Below, piece after piece: positions 39,577 to 51,450 of a stretch of 64,000 nucleotides of DNA. The notes under the pieces are model-generated. The model was given only the letters and a program-made list of their open reading frames with translations, was not told where the DNA came from and made no database searches. Source of the DNA: Climacteris rufus (Eukaryota; Chordata; Aves; Passeriformes; Climacteridae). The first letter of the stretch is position 1. Each line of letters starts with the position of its first letter. The position numbers and the translations under genes are program-made. The stretch is from NCBI GenBank assembly GCA_013398175.1, contig VZRZ01008266.1, forward strand, positions 1,230,602 through 1,294,601, in the 5' to 3' direction.

Positions 39577-42484
39577 ATACACAAAACAGCTCTAAAAGGG
39601 AAAATAAATGGTGCTACCAAAGCAAAGTTGGACAAAAAGACAAAAATGTCACCACCAGCTCTACAGCAATTAGGATTCTGTATTATTTCTAGGGAAATAT
39701 AAAATCTTCACAGAACATGTAAAAACAATATCAGAAAAATTAGGACCAACTGACTTCAAATGGACACCAAACAGACATAAATCTAAGCTAGCTCTATAAA
39801 TCAGAGGTTCAAATAAATTCTAGTTAGTTGTAACATGTGGCTTGTTTTCAAAATGAAAAGAAATATTGCTGCATGCTCCATGTTACAGGCTAACCAGATG
39901 GTCACTTGATGGATGTTTTTATTAGAGGAATCACACTGTACCCTTTCATATGATAAGAAGAGACTCTGTTTCATTTGGATTACAATCAATTGTAATTCAT
40001 TTTTACCAGACAATACATGCTACTAATGATTACTCAATTAACCTCACAGTAACCAGTGAATCTCTAAGAAACTTAACGACATAAATGCATTCAGAACCAA
40101 ATAAAACAGATCAAACTGAATTAAAATAAAATGAAAGTAATAGTAGCAAATTCCCAAAGCTTTGTATCTTCCCAGCTTCTTTTAACAATAATTAGCAAAG
40201 AAATTGGAAGTACAAAGAGTACAATTTCACGCTGGTGTCTCCCTAGCAACAAAGAATGAAATGCTTTAAGAACTGCAACTTTTTCTAGTGCGTAAGAATG
40301 CACACAATGAAGATTTAAGGTGCTTCTACATGTATGTAAACTTTGAAACTAAAAACAGCAAAAACCAATTACATTAGCAAAAGGTCTCCTGGGAAGATTG
40401 ACAGTAGGTGTAGAACACAACAGACCACAAAAGAATCTAACCTGGAGAAAAGACTGGAGTGACAGATATTCAGTGTCAATAGCAAATTAGACAAACAATA
40501 GAGATCACCTGAGAGAACTGAAGACCCCCCACTAAGGGCACATGGTTCTGTGAGCTGGTAGTTAAGACAGAAAGTAGTAACAACAGAAACTTCCAGTTTT
40601 TCAATTGCTTAGCAAAATGTGTTAAAGAGTAGAGGAAACAGTCATAAGGTACCACAGAACACATCATAAAGAAAATACATTTTAAGTCAAAATACAGATT
40701 TGTTTCTTCCATTAACATGTAGCAACTTCTGAAAAGCTTACCCACTAGGCTTTCATGCACTATATCAGTTCTACAGTAAACTTTAAAGTTATTATTACCC
40801 TATGAAACAGTGGGTTAACCAAGATTATTTCCCCCATCCTTACTCTTCAAATCTTCCTCTAATGATATGAGTCACATGGCAAAGAAATGCTAAATTTCCA
40901 ATTATTTGCAAAGGATTTCACCCTAGAATATATCAACTGTAAAGTAGTCAAAGGTATGGCCAACACATTTACCAACTGGAGTACAAAACCTGTTCTTGTT
41001 TTGCTGCCATGGGTTGTGTGAGGCAGTACAAAGTTTATATATGTCTATCTTACTGATACAATTCGAATCAGTATAGCTAAACCAATATAAATCAGCTATG
41101 GAAAACCCTTTTTTAGTGTTTTAAACTAATTTACTGGGCATGATAAAAAGGGTTTATTTCCATGTAGAATGCAGCTTGGAAGCAAGTGAGAACAGACAGT
41201 CACAGAAAGTTAAAGCAATCCAGGGAGATCAACTCAAGTGAGAGGGCTGAGGATGCAGATGAATTTGCTTGTGGAGTTCAGGACGTACAAGAAATCTCCA
41301 TGGACTTCAAAGGAGAGCTGTGGTTTATTCATTACATGAGCAAAGGACAGATTCAGCTGGGGCTAGAGCCTGAAGATGTACAAATTCACACTCAGGCTTA
41401 AATCAGAAAGAGGGGAACGTTCTCAAAAGATAACAATGTTTCTGGGCCCAGCTGTCTTCAAATACAGTGTTTATGAGGAGATCATAAAAAGTGAGAAGTT
41501 ACACGTACATTACAAAGTTCATTCCCCTACCCATTCCTATCACCATCAGGACTTTGCAATTTAAACAACCAAACTGACAATAATAACTTAGGTATTTTCC
41601 CAGATAGTGAGAGCTTAAATTTCACCTTCATCAAGTATTTCTTGATTCAAATATGAATTGTGATCACCACTCCTTAAAGAACATGCTCCTTTTCCTCATC
41701 CTCTTCCACAATTTCATGTGACAGCTTTCCAGCATGTATCTCTCATCAGCTGCATAGCACTACTTCAGTAAATGCATCTTTCAAATATATTTAATAAAAT
41801 GAAAGACACATTAAAATGTTCTTACATCACAACTCTAGCAGTATTCATGACATTCTTCAGAGCAATACTGCCCAGAGGCTTAGAAAAATTCAAGAGTTCA
41901 CAGAAAATTACTTACCTTTTGAGGCTTTCCAGATACAGCAAACACCTATGCATTTTCTGCCTTCTGTTTCAGCAGTTATCAGATATCCAACTCCCTAAGG
42001 GAAAAAAAAAAAAGTATTCTTTTGGAAACCTAAATATCTAGTAATCAATGTAAAAGTCTTTTCATGCTTCAAGAAAAGGTTCTGTCTGAGCTACAGAGAA
42101 ACATTCAGTAAAAACAAGTATCTCTTCTAGTATTTGCAAACATTAGTAAGAGTGGTAAAATTGTCTATTTAAGCTCTTCCAATACCACTACAGGAATTCT
42201 GTCTAGGGCTCAAAAAAAGTTATTAAATACTCACATTTTCTCCAGTTCTGGCAATCAATCTACTGTCACCTGTTGGCTGTCCTATGCCATGTTACTGACC
42301 TGTACTATCCAAAATGAGAAAGAGCTGTACAATCACAGTCCTGCTCATAAAGGCTGGATATACTGCTCATCTCTTGTTCTAGGAGGGCTCCAGCTAGTCC
42401 TTCTCACTCTCCTCTCTCAATACTATTCATCAGAAAATTGTTGCAGTGAAGTGAAGTAGGAATATAAGGGAAAAACAAAATTAT
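39577..42484. other. Unique non-coding DNA
   Basis: I found no gene and no retroviral internal sequence; specifically, no gag, pol or env-like frame follows the LTR at 39.3-39.6 kb. Open frames are under 95 codons. A 12-base A run lies at about 42002. Confidence 0.55.
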
Positions 42485-42680
42485 GTGGTTTGGAAGGGAC
42501 CTTAAAGATCATCTTGTTCCAACCCCCCTGCCATGGGCAGGGACAGCTTCCCCTGGAGCAGGTTGCTCAAGGCCCCATCCAACCTGACCTTGGACACTTC
42601 CAGGGATGGGGCAGCCACAGCTTCTCTGGGAAACCTGTGCCAGGGCCTCACAGCTCAGTAAATATCCCTCTCTAGGCAGC
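42485..42680 (-). mobile_element. CR1 3'-end fragment, antisense strand
   Basis: The plus strand reads 'tttggaagggaccttaaaga', then 'tcatcttgttccaacccccc', 'tgccatgggcagggacagct', 'gctcaaggccccatccaacc' and 'cacttccagggatggggcag'. This is the antisense of a well-known avian CR1 3' end. It is a different CR1 subfamily from those at 3.3 and 22.0 kb. The match is close, so this is one of the younger insertions. The terminal octamers are mostly missing. Confidence 0.93.
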
Positions 42681-45600
42681 TTTTACACATTCCAGACTGG
42701 CACTATCTCACTAGGACGGAGTTGCAGATTCAGGGTTCAGAAAATGCCTCTATTTTCCTGCAGCACTTCATGAATTTTCTAATTTGTTAGCAGTCATGAA
42801 GACAAAGAATATTTTTAAAGTGTCACTTGACTATAGGAAATTACAGTAACAGCTGTGAGGAGTGATAAGTGGATGGAATTCAAGAGGACTTTTTTTTCCC
42901 TTACTATTTGCTATATACTATGCTGCTACCTACTACTCCACAGTGCTTGCATTTGAAGACTGCTTGTTCAAGAAGCTGAACCTTTTTTAAAACCACAGAG
43001 TTTAACCTTTTTTACAGTAGAACAACCTACAGGTTTTCTGCTAACACATTTCAATTTTAATCTATCTTTAAAGTTTTAGGTAAAAATTGACAAAAACTGT
43101 TCTCACCCCTTCCATATGCAAAGCTATGAGACGCACTTAGCATATCTTCCATTTTACTTCAGACATGATTTTGAAGTTGTCACAATGCAAAATTATCACT
43201 CTATTCCTTAACCTTATGCCACATAAATACACATTTGAGACTAACTTTGAATTTGACATTAACTTGATTTAAAAAATTATTTCAGGATCAGAATCTCAGC
43301 CATGAGTACCCATACTACACCTGTCAAGCAACTGAGAAAGGAAGTCTATGCCATAATTCAATCCCCTCCAGCCTAGACAGCCAAACACCATAAAGATACT
43401 TTGCATAATTAAAAAAACTCCCTGAAGCCTGCTCTAAATTACAATAGGATGTCAGAGGAGCTGCTGTATGGGGTAAAGCCTGCCCCTTACTTATAAGTTT
43501 TATTCAATTCTGCAGTGTTACACATACAGACAAAGGTGTTAAAATGGATACAGAGGATCTGGCCACTTACACCAAGCTGTAGCCCAGCTCTGTAACAGCA
43601 TTGCTTTTGGGACAGTGAGCAGCACGCTGGACCTTTCAACACTGGGTTGCATCTAGAAAATATTTGACTGAAGTTGTGTGCTACACGGCACACCTGATGC
43701 AGTCCTGTTGCATCACTTACATCACGTAGAGAGATCAGCTGGAAAAAACCCTTCCTATAAAATCCACAAGCAGGGCACCAACTCCACTTGAACATATCTG
43801 CATTGCTGAGGTGAAACCCCACTGCTGCTTGTAGCCCCGCAGAGCCTGGCTCATCAAAGCAAAAAAGCTGCCTTTTTGTAGGGCACAAATTAAACAACGC
43901 AGTTCACCCATGTTACCAAATGAGAGCAGAGAGGATTAATTTACTTCTTTAGTCAGTGTTGAAAGCACTTACTGAAAACTATCACTTCTAGTCAGGTCAT
44001 CCTGCTGTATTAATTTCCAGTGTTGCCTTAAAATGTTTGACACAGCAGTTCCTTGCACGACCCAAAGGAATGAAATGGGACATGACTTTACTGAAAATAG
44101 AAGGCAAAAGTCCTCATTCTGTGAGAATCCCTAAAGACAAAAGTGAAAAAACCTTTTTTGTGCATGATTTGTTAATCTAGAGGGCATCACAGCTCAAAAT
44201 AGATACTTTCCAATAAGATGCAGATAAGCTGTTTGTTTTCAGTTCAACAACGGGATTCAAAGTGTGACAGTCCTGGGTGGAATTATGATAAATTTACCAG
44301 TGCAGTGACTTCTTGAAGAAAAGCACTTTTCTAGAATGCTGGTTTTTGAAACACACAGGGAGGAAAAAAAAAGATTGTGGGATAGGGAATTAATTTTTAG
44401 TAGGAGCACTTGCTGGCATTGGAATATCATTACTGGTACTGGGAGGAGGATCTGTGCAGGTATATTCACAGCAGCAATGCATGCAGGCTTAAATGTGTAG
44501 GGGGCGGGGAATGAAGAAGGATCTTAGAATTTTAGTATGACTTTCTGGACAGCATTCCTTGTGACTTACTGGTGTGCAGAGGTGGAAGTGGTTCTGCCAA
44601 AACATTGTCACCAATTCAGAGTGGTGGTGAAGGGTTCAAATAAGCGGGCAACAAGTAGAACAAGCTAACACAGAGAACAATAGTGTCATTTTGAATCAAT
44701 GTTTTGAGTCATCTAAAAAATCCTGGGTTGAGACAATCTGACATTAAATGCTCTTTTATCAGTTTGACAATGAACAAAATGAATTTCGAAAACGACAAAA
44801 CAAAGGTTTTAAAAATTTTTACCAAACTGGATTTTTTTTGTTGAATCTGCCACTCTAAACATGTTTTGTCTCCAGATCTCCTGCCCACATAAGCTGAGGG
44901 ACTCAAATTTTGCTTGCCTGTCAATACATGTATAATAAAGTTTTCTTGTGGATCTTCATAACCCTTGATAGTTTCAGCTCAGGGTGAGCTCTGACTTTTG
45001 CAACTCCAGCTCTGTACACTCAGGAAATGTCTCAAGCCCTTCCAAGTCACTGCTTGCTCCTTCTGTGCCCCTCCTTTTCACATGTGAGCTGATTCAGGAG
45101 TGCCCTGTTCATGGATCCACCTCCTGCACATTGCAAGGCTCCATTCTTGTGCCCCAAGGAAGCTGTCCTTGATTACCCAGCTCTGCTGGACCCCCTTAGG
45201 TCCTGCAGTCCTGCTCACACTGAGACCCTGCTCAGGTCCCCAAATAAGACAAAAAATTTCTCTCCTGAAACCCATCTTTATAAATCAACCACGAGTCTTG
45301 CACTACCATTGCCTGACTGATCCTGTCACAGATCAGTTTCTTAAATGTGCATTTGTACTAAAAAGACCTGGCTAATGTGAGCTCTTAGACTGTGGAGAGA
45401 AAGAAATATGGAAGAAAAAAACAAATTCCTTTTTCATTTGCTTGTTCCACTCTAAAAGTCTCAGACATAATTCAATCTAGAAGTGTGATATATGGCTTTT
45501 ACATCTCTCCTATTTCTTCCCAGGACTACAAAACCTTGAAAAGCAATAGAAAAGGCTTAGGAAAAAAATGTCTTCAAAATCAGTTCAAGTCCTGGACACT

Positions 45601-46124
45601 ACAGAAGAGTTAAATTTTCCCAATAACTGTGTTAAAGAGAGGCGTCTGTCAGTAAGTAAACAACAATTCTGCTTTGTACTACTAATGAGATTGCTTGTTG
45701 AAGATCAGGTCTCTTATGGAAGTTGTTATTTTTCGCTTAACATCTTAATGTGGAGGTTTAATAATATCAGGGCTTGATATTATAACTATCATACAAATAA
45801 TTAAAAAACTTCAATTACTAGTGCAGAGGAGGAAAAAAAGGCAATTTTTGAATATATTTAATTATCTATAGCTAAAAAGAATTTGATATTCACTTCAGAG
45901 TAACAGTGGGTCTAGTTTTCAGATAAGACTCCATAAAATATGCATTGATGTGTGCAGGGAAGGGAGATCAGACTGCATTACAAATGCCACCCAAGAGGAA
46001 CTATACCTTAAAATTTGATTTCTATCCAAGTTTAAAAAAAAAAGTCATCGTGGAATTAGAGAAGGCTATGAGGCAAACAAAATCTTATTATGCAGTTACT
46101 GAGAAGTAAGATGGCAGCTGTATT
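42681..46124. other. Unique non-coding DNA with a few unexplained open frames
   Basis: There is no recognised gene or transposon. A 136-codon open frame (43487-43897, minus) is Cys- and Phe-rich and matches nothing I know. A GC-richer patch at about 44980-45260 holds three overlapping frames with no domain. A 'taggggg' plus 'cggggaat' word near 44498 is an isolated G-rich motif. Confidence 0.45.
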
Positions 46125-46334
46125 GGTTTAATAACCACTAAATGCCCTTAATTTTTATGTACATATAGAAACATACAATGTTTGTCAACATCATATGTCA
46201 CTAAAAAAAAAAAACAACTTTAAACCATGTATGGTTTAATAACCACTAAATGCCCTTAATTTTTATGTACATATAGAAACATACAATGTTTGTCAACATC
46301 ATATGTCACTAAAAAAAAAAAACCAACTTTAAAC
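46125..46334. repeat. 108-bp tandem duplication, nearly identical copies
   Basis: Copy 1 (46125-46232) and copy 2 (46233 to about 46334) are identical from 'ggtttaataaccactaaatg' through a run of 12 A residues. They differ only by one extra C after the A run and then diverge at the last few bases. The period is 108 bases. The unit shows no transposon signature. Such high identity implies a recent event, a polymorphic duplication or an assembly artefact. Confidence 0.95.
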
Positions 46335-46461
46335 ATATGAAAGCTTTCAAGGAAAGATTAGGATTAAGATTAGATGTCATCGTGATTTACTCTTTTGTGA
46401 ATAAAAAAAAAAACAAATCTTTCTGTTGCCCATTTTTCACTGTAAAATAGCTAGTTTTCTC

Positions 46462-46757
46462 TGTTAGACAGTCTCAAGGACGATTTCTGCAAACATAGCT
46501 ATATTGTTGTAAAAATTATCTTTTTACATTCCTTTCCCATGGACACAGATCCTTTTGATGGACACTTCTTTTAACCAATATAGTTAGAGACGGAAGTATT
46601 AATTTTCTCCAATGATCTGTGATTTCTAAAAGTGTATATAAGAATTAAACGAAAAGGGTTTTCCCCCTTTTTTCCGCCCTTGCTCTGAACACAGCCCGAA
46701 CTCCGGCTCTCATTATTTCTGCGTCTCGACTGATTACCGGGATAAGCCGTAATAACA
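46462..46757 (+). mobile_element. Solo LTR of an endogenous retrovirus (copy 2)
   Basis: This is the sister of the LTR at 39289-39576, in the same orientation, with the same ordered landmarks but many substitutions. I judge roughly 60-70% similarity over the alignable part by eye. A clear TATA box 'gtatataag' lies at 46634-46642, preceded by 'ctccaat' at about 46610. The right end carries the CpG-containing words 'ccgcccttgctctg' and 'gtctcgactgattaccggga', unusual for this AT-rich window. Proposed ends are TG...CA, with no visible target duplication. No internal retroviral sequence adjoins it. Confidence 0.72.
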
Positions 46758-49700
46758 GGCATCGCGGTAATATCTTTCCAATCCAAAATTGTTTAATTGA
46801 TCTAGAAGTGAAAACCTAATTTCATAACGGTAGAAAAAAGAGTTGTAAGGCAAAACAGGGAACTTGCAGGGCTCAGAGTCAGAGCAGCAGACTGGGCCAC
46901 AGCTGGTTCTTTCACTGGGTAGTTTGCTTTTTAAAACAGGCAAATGTCCCTGCTTCTCTGTGCCCTCAGAGCTGTGCTGCCTGTGCCTCACCCATCGAGT
47001 GCGGGGCTGCTCCTCCACGTGTTTGGAACCGAGGCTTTGGGAGCTGATACATCCCCATCATCTCTGGGGCCCCAAGTGACCTATCCAGAGATCCAGATTT
47101 TGAATTCAGGCAAAGTCTAATGGCACAAACATTAACAACATAGTGTATCTTTAAATATGAAAGTGCATATGTGCATGCAAAGAAAATTGAATAACATCTT
47201 TGTGGACAGAGACAGGGTCGGTTGGTCCCATTTTTACACTACAGAGTTTCAGATTTTGTGCTAAATACAAGTCATGAGTAAACAGCTTACACCGTTTCCT
47301 GAAGAGGATTCAATAAATTGCACGTAGAAATTTTTTCCTGGAATACCTAAACTGATGGTTGCCACATTGGGGTCCAAAAAATACTGGTGATTCCTGAGGC
47401 TGTGACACCAGCTTATCTTTGCAATAGATTTGTTATTGTATAAATGTGATTCATTCTGAGAAGCTGGTAAATATTGTCCCAAGTATGAAGTGGTTACACA
47501 TAGATGGAGTAAGAGATTTACTATAGCAGTGTCAATTCAAACTTAGCTGTTAGAAAAATGCAACTGCTTAATATTAAAATAAATAAGCAGCTTTGTTTTT
47601 ACTCACTCTCATTAAAGGGCATTAAGCATTGAAAAAGACATTAAGCTTAAAAAGACAAAGCAAGGCAAAGGTGATATTTCTCATTTTGCAGACAGGGAGA
47701 CAAACCTTCTGGGCCACTATTACATGAACAAGTGAAGAGGAAGTCATCTTGATTACAGATGCACTGTCTTTGAGTTCTTTTATGGGATGTACCCCTAGGG
47801 ATGCTTTTATACTGTGGCAAAGATGTGACAGCTTACTCTTTTAGAAAATAGGGATTTGCATTTAAAAAAAAAATTAGAACACCAAGCTCACAGTTAAGGC
47901 TAATTCAAAATTGCCATACTTCAACAAAAAAAACAGTTCTCTCCTTCAGCAACAAAATTTCATTAATGTTACTTCACAATGCTTGTTTTAGATTAGGCTT
48001 ATCAACCACATCTTTAGTAATTGTTCCAAACATTTTTTAGCACACACAACCCTAAGAGATAAATACTGATTATTAATATTTGTGGGAGCCATCTTTTTCC
48101 CATTAAAAAAAGAAAAACATGCAAAACAATCCTACAGTACTTTTAATTGAAAGGATCCTAACACTGATTTGCTTGAGGAGTTGAGAGAATGTCAGGGGCT
48201 TCCCCATACAAAGAAACTCTCTTCTCCATGAATAGAACTCCTAGGATCAGTAAGCATTTTTACTGACCTTAGGAAAAATCAAGTTATATTAGAAATAGGG
48301 TCCCTGGGATACCAAAACAGCAAAAGAAGGATTTGATGCTTACTGACTCTATGTTCAGATGATGGAGAGAAACCTGGAAATGTCAATGAATCATAAAAGC
48401 TAATTATAACACAAGCTACTGGGCCCTGAAGTTTTCTGTTTGCAGTAGCATGTGCTTGTAAAGAAATGTTTTGAAAAGTCCTGGGATGTTTATCTTCTCA
48501 CATCTATGCTTGCACAGTAAGTCTTCTCATAGTTTTCCTGGAGAATAGTCTTTCAAAAACAGTCATCCAAAATTAGCACAGGAAATAAGTAACCTCTTGC
48601 AGAGTTAGACAGTGATGAGACTGACTATATTTAACACCTCAGCATTTTACAGGCTGCTCTCTCATGTTCTGATCTCCAGAAATTTCCTTTTCTCAACCAA
48701 TAAGAGACATGTGTGACAATATCTAAAAATAAGATACCCTAGACAAGACTACTCCAAGAACAAAGTAACAGCAACCTTCTTTTCATTATGTTCACTTACT
48801 CAGTTCATATTACCACAGTTGTGATATTCACTTATTATAACGCAACTAATCTAATTGGCTACCAATATTCTCTAATATAAAATAGTTTCTTTAATGATCT
48901 GAAGCCTAAACTAGCTTGGCATAAATCAAGCACTAGGTGTTTTCCTTCAATACATTAGCAAGTCACATTTTTTCTGCTGAGGATCTAACACCAAAAGGGA
49001 GGAAGTATGGAGAAAATTCTTTTATTTCTAGCAAACATGTAATTTTATATTACTCACAAAAATATATTTAAATAAGTCTATTTCTATTCAGTCTCTTTTG
49101 GGCTCTACACAGGCCATCATCCATCTTGTGGGTGGTTGAGTGAGAAAGAAACATTTATACCTCCCTGTTGCAATTGATTAATAGCATAAATGTTTAAAAA
49201 GAGAGTTTCCCATTTCATAGCATACAGAAATTGAATGCTGGACAACCAAACAAGTACTGCCACAGACATCTGGGTGTGACAGGCAAGCAGAGGCTGACTT
49301 TGTGAATTACCCTTGCAGGTGGAGGTTTAGGTTGGCCCCCATCCCCTAAGGGCACACCTCCACTGCTGCTGAGGGCTCTTCCCTTGCCCCTCTCACCACA
49401 GCACGTCCTTGTTCCATTCTTAACCAAACAATCCACCCTTAAAAAGTAACAACCCTATGGGGGCTCCAGCTGTCGACCAAAAACCTGTTCCGTGTTGTTA
49501 CCTGGACAACAAATCATGTAAGTCTCTCCCTTTCTACCGATACAGGCACTTTAGAAATACATAACCTTGAAGCATTTAATCTCGTTTTATGTGAAGAAAA
49601 GGAGGGAGGCTTCCAGCAGATAAATAAAAGCTCTGTATTATTCGGTGAGACTCTGGGCCCCAGGGCCATGTCCATCAGGGCAGGTGTCCCAGAGCAGGGG

Positions 49701-51340
49701 GAACTCACCAGTGGGTGCAGCTGGACCAGCAGTCCCCAGGACAAGCTCCGGCCATCAGGCACAGCTCAGAGCAAGACTGAGCCAGCAGGAGCAGGGCTGG
49801 GACCAGGCAGCACTTGGGAAGAGGAGGAGCCCTCCCACCTGAGCTTAACTGGAGCTGAGCCCTGGGGCAGCAGGTGTGGGGCCAGGAAACCCAGCAGTGC
49901 CCTCAGGGCTCAGGCCTTCCTGTGGCTGAGAAGGAGCATCAGAGTGTCAGAGAAGGGGTTTGAATTTATCCTACTGCTGAATATTGATAAATTTTTAAAA
50001 ATCTCTTTGGGAATAAAATAAAGGAAAGAATTAGTCCACAATGGAAGAACCACTGAATGAGTGATCTGTTCTCTATCAAGAGAGGTGAAACTTGCTAATT
50101 TGTCTTATTTTAATCAGGATCAAGTACATATGACAAACTGTTTCAAATCATTGCTACTCAGGGGGTTGATGACAGTCTCCAAGATACATCTGTTCTGTAG
50201 TTCATTAGTAAGCTTCCAAAAAAAATAAAACAGATCCTCCTTCATTTTCTCAAAAGAATTAGTTCCTCTACCGAGATATATATATGTGCAGAAATGGCTC
50301 CATCATTTCTTTTTTTGATTCTTAATTTGTCCAAGGGTAATATTCTGAATTAATAATTACACTACAAAAAGCAGATTATAACTGGCCCTGTACTTGTCTT
50401 AAGCACAGTATGTGAAATCAAAGATGTGTGAAGTGTTAAAAATACCTTCATGATACCAAAATATAAGATTTCAGCTCCTTTCCAAACAATGCAGCTGAAG
50501 ATCCTGCAGGTTCTTGTGGGCCAGCCTAAGCAGCCTCCCAGACATAGCCCTCTGTTTTTACTGAAACGTCTTCCCTGTCTTATTACCACTCCCCTTGCTC
50601 TTCATTCTTTCTATCTGTTCTGAAGTCTCAGCTTAACTTGACTAAATTCACAATAATTTTCTTGACCCTTTTGTCACTTCTTTTCTTTTCTGGTATAATT
50701 CAACAGATGCCCAACTTCAATGCATGAGGATTTCTGCACATTTCCTCACAGTACCTGGCTTCTGGATCAGAGGCTGAAATGAGAGGCAGGAGGCTTTGTG
50801 CCTCTGCTGCTGTTTGTGAAGCTGAGAAGTGGTGCTGGTGCAACTCACATGGAATTAAGGAAATGGACCCTGTGGACGGAGTAGAGTATTTCCTGCAAAA
50901 GATTTTCTTGTGCTTAATATATTTATGCTCAGAATTAGAATCCAGGAGATATACCTGGCCTTTCTTGGGTTATTAGACTACCTGTCTCAAAATTGGATTT
51001 CTTCTAGTACTGCCTCTAGTCTCTCACTTTCCTGACACCACATTTCTTGTTGTGACTTTACAAAAGTGATTACTATGGGATGGATGCCAATGCTGTTCTA
51101 AAATGAAGAATGTTATTTTTTAAATTACTGCAAATTGTAAATTGAGTGATAAAGCACCTCAGGGAAACAAGAATCTTCTGGCCAAAGCCAAGACTTTGGT
51201 CTCACAAAGTGGCTCAATTTCTCTGTGCACTTAGGCGTTTTCCTGGGCATTTTAAAATAGTCTTTCTGTCACTGTTCCTATTACAGAAGACTAATACTTC
51301 TTTTCTCCTGTCTTTAGTTGCTTTTTTAGTTTATTTTTTA
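46758..51340. other. Non-coding DNA with a GC-rich patch at 49.65-49.96 kb
   Basis: There is no recognised gene. The segment 49646-49960 is markedly GC-rich (many 'ccagcag', 'ggagc' and 'ccctc' words), with open frames of 117, 82 and 65 codons on both strands and sharp edges against AT-rich DNA. It may be an unrecognised transposon or LTR piece, or an exon of a transcript I cannot identify. The rest is ordinary AT-rich sequence with open frames under 95 codons. Another modest GC patch lies at 46880-47080. Confidence 0.4.
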
Positions 51341-51450
51341 TTAGGTTAGCTCTTCGAGGCAAGGACAGTTCATACAATGCCTAGCATAAAAGGCTGCTGA
51401 TTTCACTTCTGCCTTCTGAGATACTTTGTAATACAAATATTGATGCTAAT
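51341..51450 (+). mobile_element. Ancient L2-like LINE/SINE 3' tail
   Basis: The order 'ttagctcttcgaggcaagga', 'cagtt', 'acaatgcctagcataa', then 'tttgtaatacaaat' matches the typical tail of old amniote L2-related repeats (gctctt-ggggcagggac, then gcgcctagcacaa, then taatacaaata). Similar tails are abundant in turtles and crocodilians and survive as relics in birds. There is no coding content. The assignment rests on remembered pattern order and the exact family is uncertain. Confidence 0.6.

Noticed and set aside
44490..44512. 'taggggg' followed by 'cggggaat' as a CTCF or Sp1 site.
   Set aside because: Only part of either consensus is satisfied and there is no surrounding promoter-like sequence.
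39289..46757. Two same-orientation LTRs about 7.5 kb apart could bound one provirus.
   Set aside because: The LTRs are too different from each other, no primer-binding site or polypurine tract adjoins them, the interior has no retroviral frames, and it contains an unrelated CR1. They are better read as two solo LTRs.
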